Shown here one piece after another: positions 1-7,882 of a stretch of DNA of 64,000 nt (position 1 is the stretch's first letter; each line of letters opens with the position of its first letter). Source of the DNA: Lysobacter solisilvae (lineage in GTDB: Bacteria; Pseudomonadota; Gammaproteobacteria; Xanthomonadales; Xanthomonadaceae); assembly GCF_016613535.2 (NCBI RefSeq), contig NZ_CP071518.1:1798001-1862000 (forward strand). Reading direction: 5' to 3'. The notes under the pieces were generated by a model. The model was not told the origin of the DNA. It saw only the letters and a list, made by a program, of their open reading frames with translations, and made no database searches. The position numbers were made by a program, and so were the translations under genes.

Positions 1-541
1 GCTGGGTGATGTATTTCGGGCGGAGGACGTCCCCGCGGTGCAGGTCCGCGAGTTTGTCCAGCGGCATGCCGAAATATTCCACCAGTTGCTTGTCGTCGGG
101 CTTTTTCCCCGTCAAGCGTTCGAATAGAGCCGCCGCGTTATCGCTTTCCCGTACGACGATCTCAACGGGCTTCCCGCTGCTCGTAGCGTCGTACACATAC
201 AGGCACGCCGGAAACATGGTGGGCGCCATCGGATCATCTAGCGGCATGTCCAGACTTAGGCCGGACATCCCGTTGGCTTTCTCGAGCGCGGGGAGGTAGC
301 CGTCCTGCACCGATCCGCAAACCCGCTCGATGACCTGTCTGATCGTGGCGCCGGAGGCTTTTTCATCGGGCGAGACTTCCCGTGCGTTGGCGCTCTCGGC
401 GATTGCTTTGACCAAGTCCCGATCGATGCTTTTCTTCACCGCCCTGACCATGATTTTGTGAAAATCGAAGGGGCCGCCTGCGCTTGCATTTGGCGCGGTG
501 CAGAGGGTAAGCACTAGGACCCATACGGAGCAGGATTTCAT
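1..541 (-). CDS. Secreted protein of unknown function (3' end outside window)
   Basis: An open frame runs leftwards from an ATG at 541 to the window edge without a stop, giving about 180 residues. The N-terminus MKSCSVWVLVLTLCTA followed by PNASA looks like a Sec signal peptide cleaved after ASA. The mature part has a mixed alpha/beta composition with a few cysteines and no motif I recognise. The gene starts 2 bp after the stop of the trypsin-like protease, and its GGAG ribosome-binding site overlaps that stop, so the two are probably co-translated. It could be a partner, inhibitor or co-secreted factor of the protease; that is inference from position only. The C-terminus is missing, so length and family cannot be judged. 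Confidence 0.75.
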   Translation of the reverse strand, partial: MKSCSVWVLVLTLCTAPNASAGGPFDFHKIMVRAVKKSIDRDLVKAIAESANAREVSPDEKASGATIRQVIERVCGSVQDGYLPALEKANGMSGLSLDMPLDDPMAPTMFPACLYVYDATSSGKPVEIVVRESDNAAALFERLTGKKPDDKQLVEYFGMPLDKLADLHRGDVLRPKYITQ

Positions 542-543
542 GG

Positions 544-1563
544 CTAGCTCCTACACGGAAACGTGCCCGCATCGCGGGTCACGCCGCAAACAATCTTGGC
601 GTGGTTCGCATTGCGACCCTGCCAATCCTTGACCCACTGGCGGAACGCGGCCGTGCCCGTTGCGGATATCTTGGACACGATGTGATCGGAGCGTCCGGTG
701 GCGCCAGGCGCGATAGCGGAGTTGACGCCCACGATGCGTCGTGCCCCCTTCTGGTCGAGCTGCGAAGCGCCCACGAACATGGGTCCGCCTGAGTCCCCGG
801 GACAAAGTGCCGGCGTCGGTTTTCCCCGGGAATCGATCAGGACATAAGCGCCGTCGCTCAGGCGGCGTGTCGGTGCTCGTGCGATGCTGGCGTCGCCGAT
901 TCGCAGGATGTTGGCCGATGCGGTGGAGACGACCTTGCGATTGACGATACGGGTGTCTATGCACCCATAGCCGGTCAACAATACGCGGTCTTTGCGCGCC
1001 AGCGTGCTGGTTGTATCAAGCACTTCGACGCGCAAAGCGGCGATCGCTTGTGGTGCGTCTCCACGATAGTCGATGACGCACAACGCGTAGTCTTCTGCCC
1101 CACGTGGCGCCGACGCATCCTTGGCAGGTGGCCGCCTGACATACGCTGGATGCCGTTCGCAGGCCATCGGATAGCGACTGCCGAATCTTTTGAGCGCGGC
1201 CTCTCGCAGCTTGCCGCGCTTGTCTTCCACGCAATGGGCTGCTGTTAGCAGGATGTTCGGTCCAATCAACGCGCCCGAGCAGGAGGCCTCGCCAAACTTC
1301 GCGAAGACCAATGCGGGCCAATCGCTGCGAGTGACCTTGATCCCGTTGGAAAGCGTGAACCTGCCGGAAGGGAGGCGCTCGTCCGCGAGTACGAAAGAGA
1401 TGTCCTCGGCTGTTTCGGCGGTCGGCGCCGCGGCTGGAGCTAAGGTCAGTGCTTGATTGGTTCGACTAGCGGCCTGGCTACAAGCTACGCAGCCGGCGAG
1501 GAGCGCCGAACCAAAAGCCCGCTTCGCTGTTGCGATCGACCCGAACGCATTCGCCCGGCGCAT
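544..1563 (-). CDS. Trypsin-like (S1) serine protease, predicted lipoprotein
   Basis: This 339-residue protein has the S1 chymotrypsin-fold triad: TAAHC (His110), DYALC (Asp158) and GDSGGP (Ser258). The N-terminus carries a lipobox, LLAGC, with Cys25, so it is probably exported and lipid-anchored in the envelope rather than freely secreted. Several further cysteines suggest disulfides. There is no obvious long propeptide; about 50 low-complexity residues link the anchor to the protease domain. It is followed 2 bp later by a gene for a signal-peptide protein, which suggests a two-gene operon. An AGG-rich sequence lies very close to the chosen ATG, so the exact start is less certain than the family. 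Substrate specificity is unknown. Confidence 0.85.
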   Translation of the reverse strand: MRRANAFGSIATAKRAFGSALLAGCVACSQAASRTNQALTLAPAAAPTAETAEDISFVLADERLPSGRFTLSNGIKVTRSDWPALVFAKFGEASCSGALIGPNILLTAAHCVEDKRGKLREAALKRFGSRYPMACERHPAYVRRPPAKDASAPRGAEDYALCVIDYRGDAPQAIAALRVEVLDTTSTLARKDRVLLTGYGCIDTRIVNRKVVSTASANILRIGDASIARAPTRRLSDGAYVLIDSRGKPTPALCPGDSGGPMFVGASQLDQKGARRIVGVNSAIAPGATGRSDHIVSKISATGTAAFRQWVKDWQGRNANHAKIVCGVTRDAGTFPCRS

Positions 1564-1846
1564 GGCATGCCTCCATTCTGCTTGGCCGAAGTCCCTGTCT
1601 ACCGCGGCATGCTGCTAGCAATGAGAAGAACGCGCCTTGCACTGACCTATCGGCCACCTTGCTTGGCTCATCCCCCGCATGGGGGAGTGAGCGCCGCGAG
1701 CATCGGAGCCTGTCTCGTTCGTAGAGATCTTTGCCGCAATCGGCGTTACCTCGGATGAGGTAAGACCTCATTTGCCGCGCGAACGTCGCGGTCGCTGGCC
1801 AGTGCGCAGCCCCTTGAGTATCGCAATTCAGAAGCAGCTTGCCTTC
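1564..1846. other. Non-coding gap upstream of the protease operon
   Basis: This 283-bp stretch separates the protease start from the stop of the small membrane-protein gene. It contains a short palindrome near 1752-1770 (tgaggt...acctca). It presumably holds the leftward promoter of the protease operon. I see no convincing ORF or RNA. Confidence 0.4.
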
Positions 1847-2308
1847 TCAATCCTTCCCCAACCTCCGATACACCCGCACCACCACCTCCTCCGCCACCAG
1901 CATCACCACCACCACGATGATCAGCGGGATGATCCCGTGCCAGCGGCCGTCGAAGTGGACGTTCTCGCCGAACAGGAAGGTGATCGCGTCGAGGATCACG
2001 AACTTCGAGCCGAACAGCACCAGCCAGGCGAAGAAGAAGCGCAGGAACTTGTTGAAACCGCCGGGCCGCTTCTTGAAGAACACGGCGACCTGGTGTTCGA
2101 CGGCGATGGTGGCCTTGAGCAGCACCTGCAGCACGATGGCCGCGAGCAGGCAGGTGCTGAAGCTGTCGACGTGCACCCGGTCCCAGTACTGGGCGAACAG
2201 GCCCAGCACCACCAGGTCCATGAAGACGCCGGTGTAGTAGCGCACGAAGGTGCGCTGGGCGGTGGAGGGGGCCTCGGCCGTGACCGGCATCAGCGTTTCG
2301 GTGCTCAT
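1847..2308 (-). CDS. Small integral membrane protein of unknown function
   Basis: The protein is 153 residues from the ATG at 2308, chosen because a GGAGG site precedes it and upstream in-frame codons read as arginine/proline-rich noise. Four hydrophobic segments are visible at about residues 26-42, 50-72, 88-110 and 124-142, with basic loops between them (FFKKRPGGFNKF). No enzymatic motif is seen. It lies downstream, on the same strand, of the muramidase/papain/lipase fusion, across a roughly 300-bp gap, so co-transcription is possible but not shown. The family is not recognised. Confidence 0.75.
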   Translation of the reverse strand: MSTETLMPVTAEAPSTAQRTFVRYYTGVFMDLVVLGLFAQYWDRVHVDSFSTCLLAAIVLQVLLKATIAVEHQVAVFFKKRPGGFNKFLRFFFAWLVLFGSKFVILDAITFLFGENVHFDGRWHGIIPLIIVVVVMLVAEEVVVRVYRRLGKD

Positions 2309-2606
2309 GGAGCGGCCTCCTTCGGCGTGGGCAGCGCGCCCGCGGCCCGCCGTCATGGCCGTCGGGCCCCAGGGGGGCTCCTGCACTGTGGCCTCGGCTT
2401 CGCCGGCGGCGCAATCGGCCCAAGGGGCTATGCGGGGGCGGGGCGGCGATGCGGTGAGGCGGGTATGCGTCGCCGCGGGGCCCGATACAGCCGCTCGCCG
2501 TCGGCCGCAGCCGAGCCTCTCGACGCTGGCGGCGTGCCGCGAGCTCCTGGCGGGCCGGGCAATCGCCGCCCCGCGCACCCACGCACGCCCGGATGGGCGC
2601 GGCCCC
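2309..2606. other. Non-coding gap between membrane protein and fusion gene
   Basis: About 300 bp of GC-rich sequence lies between two leftward genes. Reading frames cross it on both strands, but their arginine/proline-rich translations look like composition artefacts. No terminator with a clear U-tract is visible. Confidence 0.4.
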
Positions 2607-5306
2607 TCAGCCCTTGATAAACCTCGCCACCGCCTCGCGCACCGCGTCGTCGTTGTCCAGCGCGCCGTGGGTGGTCGCGCGGGTCGCCGCGGCGCCCTGC
2701 ATCCAGCTGAAGCCCGGCGTGCGCAGCTGGCGCACGTTGACGCCCCAGGGGTGGGCGGGCAGGGCGGGGACGAGGTGCTTCTCCATGCCCAGCAGGGGCG
2801 TCTCCTCGTGGTCCTCGAAGGAGCGGCTGACCAGGTACAGCAGCGAGTGGCCGTAGGGCTTGCAGGTGCTGTCGGCGCGTTCGGCCGCGTCGGTGAGGTT
2901 GCTGATCAGCACCGGGATGTTCTTCGCGGTGATCAGGCCGCCCAGCTGCTCGTGGAACAGGTCCAGGCGCACGGCCGGGGCCAGCATGCTGATCGAGGCC
3001 ACTTCCAGGTGCTGCTTGATCGCGCGCGGGCCCAGGTAGCTGTGCACGATGGCGCCGGCCGAATGCCCGATCAGGTGCAGGCGCAGCTTGGGCAGGCCGG
3101 CGGCGGCCTGGAACTGCTCGAACAGCTGCACCACGCCGGAGGCCTTCTGCTCCGCGCCCTTGGCCTTGGCCTTGGGCCGCGGGCGGCTGAGCGCGTCGGC
3201 GTTTTCCTTCATCTCGCCCCACATCTTCTGGCCGGGCCGGCGCGCCAGGCCTTCCATGCGCTCGTTGAGCCAGTCCTTGATCTCGCGGCGGAAGCGGCTC
3301 CAGCGTTCGCCACCGGTCTTTTCCGCCTCGCCGGCCACCGCGTCCTCGAAGATGTTGCCCAGGGTGTCGAAGGCGCCGGTCTCCCACATCAGGAAGATCG
3401 GGAAGATGCGGTGGCTGTACAGGTGCGGGATCCACGCGCGCGCGGTGGCGGCCGCGGCGTCCTCGGTGGTCAGGCCGCCGTGGGCGTAGATGGCCACGTC
3501 GAGGTGGCCGTCGGCGGGGATCGCCCACTTGTTGGCGGCGTAGCGCATGTGGTGCTCGACCAGCAGGCGCAGGTCGCCTTCGTCGGTGCGGAAGCGCCCG
3601 CGGTCGCTGAGCTTGCCTTCGTTCTCCATGTTGACCACGAAGGGCGAGATCTCGTGGTCGGCCAGGGTGGTGTGGCGCGAGATCACCGCGCGGCCGGCGC
3701 GGTCGGTGCGCAGCGAGGGCGCGCGCGCCACTTCGTCGTGCTCGGCGGTCACCACGCCCAGCTGCACCACCCAGCAGTCCATCGCGTTGGCCAGCCAGTC
3801 CTCGTAGCGCAGCACCGCGAAACCGCCGCGGCCCCACTTGGCGCTCCAGGAGTTCTGCACGATGAAGCCGTCGTTGGTGTAGCCGACGATGGCGAAGGCG
3901 TGGCCGAGGTCGCGCGAGCCCTGGCCGGCGGGGATGATCGGCACGTCGTCGGGGCCGGCGGGCGCGGGCGTGTTGCGCGTGCCCAGCATCGTGTCCCAGC
4001 CGGTGTGGGTGAAGGCGCTGGCGTAGATCGCGCGCACTTCGTGCAGGGCCACGTGCATGTCGCGGATGTTGGCCGGCTCGATGCGGTAGTAGGCGCCCAT
4101 CGGCCGCTTCACCGCGTCCAGCCACCAGTCGGAGTCGTCGTTGGTGGCCGCGGGCATCTCCATCGTGTCCCACAGCCGTTCGGCGCTGGCGCCGTGCTTG
4201 CTCCAGCCCTTGAGCGCGCCGCGCAGCGAGGAGCCGGTGTCCACGCCTTCGCCGTCCAGCGCCCACTCGTCGTAGCGGCGGGCCATCGAATAGAGCATGT
4301 AGCCGCTCATGCCTTCGACGGCGCGGTCCTCGGTCTCGGCGAGCAGGTACTCGATCACCGTCGACAGCGCGAAGCCGGTGCAGGCGTTGGTCTCGCCCTG
4401 CTGCTTGGTCGGCCGCGGGTTGTTGGGCAGGCGCGTGGCCGGCGGGGCGACGGCAATGGCGGGGCGGTATTCCCAGTCGCGCAGGTCGACCGGGTCGGGG
4501 CGCACGTTGCGCACGCGGTCGTTCTCGCGGCGCATCGCGGGCACGGGGGCGAAGTCCTCGCGCCCCGGCGGCAGCGTGTCCGGCGCCGGCGGCACCGACA
4601 GCCCGGCCCTCGCGGCGCGCACCGGCGCCTTGGTGACGGTGGCCTTGGTCTCCGGTTCGGGCGGATCGCCGGGCGCGGTGTCGGCGGGCGGCGGGCCGGC
4701 GGGGACGACGCCGGCCAGTTCGTCGGTCCAGCGCTTGTGCGCGTCCGCGAGGCGGGTGTCGTAGTGGTTGGCGGCGTAGCCCGGGCCGTTGTAGGCCTCG
4801 GCGAAGGCGGCCCAGTTCTTGGTCTTCAGCGCGTCGAGGAAGGGCGGGCGCGAGACGAACTTCACGAACAACGCCAGCTGCTGCGTGCCGCTCTCGTGCT
4901 GCGCGGCGACGAAGGCCTCGACGTCGGCGCTGCCGCAGTAGGGGTAGTTGAAACCCATGATCTGGAACAGGCCCCAGCTGGCTGCCTGCAACGCCGCGGT
5001 GCGATCGAGCTGGCTGGCGGCGTCGAGGCGCGCCCACTCGCCGGCCAGCGTGCCCGAGTACTTCTTCGGGTCCCAGTGGCGATGGCTGATGGCGGGGTGG
5101 GAGTCGCTGTAGCGGCCGCCGGTGAGGCGGTGGAAGGCGTGGCCTTCGAACAGGATCTTGGGACGCAGATCCGGCGCGGGCAGGAAGCCGCTGCCGGCGG
5201 CCTCGACCTCGGCGACGGCGCGCAGGGTGGCTTCCTCCACCTGCAGGGCGCGGGCCAGGTCCTCCCAGACCTTCTTCTCCACCGTGGTGCGGATCGTGGG
5301 TTCCAT
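2607..5306 (-). CDS. N-acetylmuramidase / papain-like peptidase / lipase-like triple-domain fusion
   Basis: This 899-residue protein starts at the ATG at 5306 after a GGAGG site. Residues about 15-195 match the DUF3380-type N-acetylmuramidase fold, with catalytic Glu35 in VEAAGSGF and the WGLFQIMGFNY core. A Pro-rich linker (200-270) follows. Residues about 275-520 form a C1/papain-like domain: QQGETNACTGFA (Cys309), GHAFAIVGY (His469) and NSW (Asn485). Residues about 600-899 form an alpha/beta-hydrolase domain with GHSAG (Ser749) and a late HGALDNDD (His880). No signal peptide or transmembrane segment is seen. Known family chemistry predicts glycan cleavage, amide cleavage and ester hydrolysis. 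A role as an effector delivered to other cells, or as a lysis protein, is inference. All three active sites appear intact. Confidence 0.85.
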   Translation of the reverse strand: MEPTIRTTVEKKVWEDLARALQVEEATLRAVAEVEAAGSGFLPAPDLRPKILFEGHAFHRLTGGRYSDSHPAISHRHWDPKKYSGTLAGEWARLDAASQLDRTAALQAASWGLFQIMGFNYPYCGSADVEAFVAAQHESGTQQLALFVKFVSRPPFLDALKTKNWAAFAEAYNGPGYAANHYDTRLADAHKRWTDELAGVVPAGPPPADTAPGDPPEPETKATVTKAPVRAARAGLSVPPAPDTLPPGREDFAPVPAMRRENDRVRNVRPDPVDLRDWEYRPAIAVAPPATRLPNNPRPTKQQGETNACTGFALSTVIEYLLAETEDRAVEGMSGYMLYSMARRYDEWALDGEGVDTGSSLRGALKGWSKHGASAERLWDTMEMPAATNDDSDWWLDAVKRPMGAYYRIEPANIRDMHVALHEVRAIYASAFTHTGWDTMLGTRNTPAPAGPDDVPIIPAGQGSRDLGHAFAIVGYTNDGFIVQNSWSAKWGRGGFAVLRYEDWLANAMDCWVVQLGVVTAEHDEVARAPSLRTDRAGRAVISRHTTLADHEISPFVVNMENEGKLSDRGRFRTDEGDLRLLVEHHMRYAANKWAIPADGHLDVAIYAHGGLTTEDAAAATARAWIPHLYSHRIFPIFLMWETGAFDTLGNIFEDAVAGEAEKTGGERWSRFRREIKDWLNERMEGLARRPGQKMWGEMKENADALSRPRPKAKAKGAEQKASGVVQLFEQFQAAAGLPKLRLHLIGHSAGAIVHSYLGPRAIKQHLEVASISMLAPAVRLDLFHEQLGGLITAKNIPVLISNLTDAAERADSTCKPYGHSLLYLVSRSFEDHEETPLLGMEKHLVPALPAHPWGVNVRQLRTPGFSWMQGAAATRATTHGALDNDDAVREAVARFIKG

Positions 5307-5844
5307 GCGCGCCTCCGTGCTCCGGTCCAGGGGTGATCCTAGCAATGGCGGGACGCGCCACTTGAGACGGGCCCATGGGAGGCAACGCGGGTGGGGGTGG
5401 GGGTGGGACAAGGGGGGACGCTTGAGCAGAGCGACGCTTCTGCTCCCTCCCCCGCTGCGCGGGGGAGGGTTGGGGTGGGGGCCGACGATCGCGTCGCATC
5501 CAGGGAGGAGCGGGATTGCTTTCCCCGCGCTGCGGGAAGACCTGATTCGCGGCGATCGGTGGCCCCCATCCCAACCTTCCCCCGCAAAGCGGGGGAAGGG
5601 GCAGATTCGACGCGATCGGTGGCCCCCATCCCAACCGTCCCGGCCAGCAGGCACAGCCTGCTGGCGTTCGATGACGCGCGGACCAGTGGTCCGCAAACGC
5701 GTCCTTTCACCCCCCGCGGAGCGGGGGAAGGGGCAGATTCGCGGCGATCGTTGGCCCCCATCCCAACCTTCCCCCGCGGAGCGGGGGAAGGGGCTGATCC
5801 GCAGCGGGGGAAGGGACGATCGCAGCGGGAGAAGGAGGCGCGGC
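5307..5844. repeat. Cluster of hairpin-forming intergenic repeats
   Basis: The 538 bp between the fusion gene and the ribokinase are largely one repeated module: a gcgatcg(g/t)tggcccccatcccaac core followed by a palindrome of the type ccttcccccgc/gcgggggaagg and then g(c/a)gattcg. Copies begin near 5551, 5611 (interrupted) and 5741, and an inverted copy with ccctcccccgc/gcgggggaggg lies near 5439-5495. Partial copies run to about 5835. The arrangement resembles REP/BIME-like elements known in xanthomonads. The copies downstream of the ribokinase gene could act as transcription ends or mRNA stabilisers; that is inference. No gene is present here. Confidence 0.8.
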
Positions 5845-6813
5845 TCAGTCGCCGAAGCGCGAGCGCACCTGGGCGTCCTGCGGCATCGACGTCGCCGCGC
5901 CCACCTGTTCCGTCGACAACGCGGCATAGCGGTTGGCATAACGCACGTGGGTTTCGAACGCGGCATCGGGACTGCGGGCCAGCGACGCGGCCAGCGCACC
6001 ATTGAACGCGTCGCCGGCGCCGGTGGTGTCGACCGGGGTGACGGGTTCGGCGGGCACGCGGTAATGCAGGTGCACGTCGCCGCGGCGCTGGTCGGAGGCG
6101 TGCGAGACGAAGCAGCCGGCGGCGCCGAGGGTGACCACGACGGTGCCGTCGCGCAGCAGGTCACGGCACAGCGAATGCAGCGTGGACTCGTCCTGCGTGG
6201 CCAGGTGCGCGGGGTCGATGGTCTGGCCGGTGTGCGCCAGCAGCTGCGCGGCGAACTCGGATTCGTTCGGGGTGAGGATGTCGGCCATGCGCAGCAGGCT
6301 GGCGGGGATCTCGGCGTCAGCGGGCGCGGGGTTGAGCACGGTGACGGCGCCGCTCTGGCGCGCCAGGGAGAAACCGCGGGCGACGGCGGCCGTCGGGGAT
6401 TCCAGTTGCGCCAGCACGACCTGCGCGCGGCCGATCGCCTCGCCCTGGGTCTGCACGAAGTCCTCGTCGAGCTCGGCGTTGGCGCCGGGGGCGACGACGA
6501 TGATGTTGCGGCCCTGCGCGTCGACGAAGATGCCGGCGGTGCCGGTGGGGCGCGTGGCGCGCAGGTCGCGCAGGTCGATGTCGTCGGCGGTGGCCAGCGC
6601 GCGCGCCAACTGCGCGCCCACGTCCTCGCCCAGCGCGCAAACGAAGTGCGTCCGCGCACCGGCCCGCGCCACGGCGGTGGCCTGGTTGAAACCCTTGCCG
6701 CCGGGACCGGCCAGGTACTCGCCCAGCCCCAGTGTCTCGCCCGGCCGCGGGAGCGCCGCCACGCGCCAGACGTGGTCGACGTTGAAGGAACCGATGACGA
6801 GAACGGTGGGCAT
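5845..6813 (-). CDS. rbsK: Ribokinase-family (PfkB) sugar kinase
   Basis: The 322-residue protein begins at the ATG at 6813, where the PfkB fold starts (MPTVLVIGSFNVDHVW). It carries the first PfkB signature GPGGKGFNQA (residues 37-46) and the second, DTTGAGDAFNG (262-272), with Asp268 as catalytic base. The length fits ribokinase. It probably phosphorylates ribose or a related sugar or nucleoside with ATP in the cytoplasm. No rbs transporter or ribose regulator is adjacent, so the substrate is unproven and a nucleoside kinase is an alternative. It appears to be monocistronic and is followed by the repeat cluster. Confidence 0.85.
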   Translation of the reverse strand: MPTVLVIGSFNVDHVWRVAALPRPGETLGLGEYLAGPGGKGFNQATAVARAGARTHFVCALGEDVGAQLARALATADDIDLRDLRATRPTGTAGIFVDAQGRNIIVVAPGANAELDEDFVQTQGEAIGRAQVVLAQLESPTAAVARGFSLARQSGAVTVLNPAPADAEIPASLLRMADILTPNESEFAAQLLAHTGQTIDPAHLATQDESTLHSLCRDLLRDGTVVVTLGAAGCFVSHASDQRRGDVHLHYRVPAEPVTPVDTTGAGDAFNGALAASLARSPDAAFETHVRYANRYAALSTEQVGAATSMPQDAQVRSRFGD

Positions 6814-6884
6814 GGCAGGGCCTGCAGGGAGCGGTGTGGCGATTGTGGCGCGTCGGGGTGGGGTTGTGCGGAAAGCCACGCCCG

Positions 6885-6960
6885 GGTAAGCGGGGTGCAC
6901 CCGGGCTCTTTCGGACAGGGCGTCGGCGCCTCACCCGGGTGCGCTGCGCTTACCCGCGCT
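6885..6960. repeat. Intergenic repeat with cccgggtgcgctgcgcttaccc core
   Basis: The sequence acccgggtgcgctgcgcttac at about 6932-6953 recurs at about 28624-28643, and an opposite-strand half copy (acccgggc / cccgggtaagc) sits at 6885-6905. This suggests a dispersed palindromic repeat. It overlaps the 3' end of the neighbouring small membrane-protein gene by a few bases. Confidence 0.6.
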
Positions 6961-7267
6961 ACTTCGCTGGTTCCTGCTGCCGGGGGCGCGCCCTGAACCG
7001 GGTGACAAGCCATGCGCCCGTGCCGAACATCGGCAGGGCGACGAACACGGTCATGAACATGGCGGACATGATCGCGTAGACCCCACCGTGACGCGTGTCG
7101 TAGCGCACGCCGTCCCACGCCATTACGGCCGATGCGATCAACAGCAGCAGTGCGACGATCAGCAGCACGCAGCCGACCGCGTGGGCCACGCGGGCGGCGC
7201 GCGAGCGGCCCGTGGAGGCCGGAAAGGTGAGCGTTGTGGGTGCGACGTAGGGGTCGTGCGTGGTCAT
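6959..7267 (-). CDS. Small membrane protein, DPY-start family
   Basis: The protein is 102 residues. The N-terminus MTTHDPYVAP is followed by two hydrophobic segments at about residues 26-50 and 64-88, and the tail is basic and probably cytoplasmic. The same M(x)2-3DPY opening occurs in two small membrane proteins at 28141-28580 and in a broken copy at 7458, so this is a paralogous family within the window. No function is known. It ends inside a dispersed repeat. Upstream it shares the tcatttcgaatt segment with the broken copy, evidence of local duplication. Confidence 0.7.
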   Translation of the reverse strand: MTTHDPYVAPTTLTFPASTGRSRAARVAHAVGCVLLIVALLLLIASAVMAWDGVRYDTRHGGVYAIMSAMFMTVFVALPMFGTGAWLVTRFRARPRQQEPAK

Positions 7268-7294
7268 TTCGAATTCGACTCCCGGACCGGAACG

Positions 7295-7458
7295 CTACGG
7301 GGCGGGCGCGGCGCGCGAAACGATATCCAGCGCCACGGCTTCCGCGGTGCGGATGCCATCGACGCCGGCCGACAGGATGCCGCCCGCGTAGCCGGCGCCT
7401 TCGCCGGCCGGGAAAAGGTGGGTGACGCGGGTGGGATGTAGGGATCGTGCTCGCTCAT
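7295..7458 (-). pseudogene. Chimeric remnant: 5' tip of DPY-family gene joined to 3' end of an FAD oxidoreductase gene
   Basis: From an ATG at 7458 the first codons read MSEHDPYIPPASPTF, matching the start of the neighbouring DPY-family gene. The homology then stops. From about 7419 down to the stop at 7295 another frame reads LFPAGEGAGYAGG and onward to DIVSRAAPAP, which matches the last ~41 codons of the oxidoreductase at 12361-14037. The nucleotide match is clear but imperfect, so the event is not brand new. The junction puts the two pieces out of frame. This is a deletion or recombination scar rather than a functional gene. Confidence 0.75.
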
Positions 7459-7561
7459 TTCGAATTTCGGCCCTGTCAGAGTCAGCGACGCCCGCGGAGC
7501 ATAGCGTGCCGCCACTGGCCACATTCGACGGCGCGAGCATCGCAACGCAACGGCCGCTGGT

Positions 7562-7696
7562 TCAGGGCCGCTCCACTGCGCGCGGGTGTCCGCCGGGCGC
7601 GGCCTTCGCGCCGTCGTCCACATCCACGAAGTTGTCCCGCGGTTTCACGTCCACCAGCAGGGAGCGGGGATCGACGCCGACGTGGCCCGGTTCGCG
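7562..7696 (-). pseudogene. 3'-end remnant of an ABC permease/M1 peptidase gene
   Basis: Reading leftwards, 44 codons (REPGHVGVDPRSLLVDVKPR and onward to PRAVERP, then stop) match the extreme C-terminus of the fusion at 17276-20998, which ends REPGHVGVDPRALLVDV...PRAVARP. Upstream of the Arg the similarity ends abruptly. No start codon context or domain remains, so this is a gene fragment. It lies in the same orientation relative to the preceding remnant as the full genes do in the right-hand block. Confidence 0.8.
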
Positions 7697-7882
7697 TAGC
7701 TCGGCCACCTGTGTCCTCTTTCCTTTGGATGAGCCAGCGGACCGGTCGCACAGCGGCAACGACCGCTTACGGTCGAAAGCGGACTCCCGTAGCTCCACTC
7801 TGCGATGCAACGCAAGTCCGGTTCCAGCACGTTAAAGCGCGGCAAGGGGCTGATTGAACTGCAGACTCGCCAACTTCGACTG
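7697..7882. repeat. Non-coding DNA with a gaccgctt...aagcggac palindrome
   Basis: Between the remnant and the EAL gene stop there is no credible gene. At 7761-7785 lies a palindrome of the form ccgctt-N-ggtc-aaagcgg, a member of a small repeat family also found at 10619-10640, 10676-10698, 11646-11670 and 11702-11727. Confidence 0.55.

Noticed and set aside
2250..7118. Very long open frames on both strands across 2.2-7.1 kb (over 1000 codons)
   Set aside because: They are antisense or off-frame shadows of the fusion gene and of the ribokinase gene, typical of very GC-rich DNA. Their translations are Arg/Pro/Gly-rich and have no fold.
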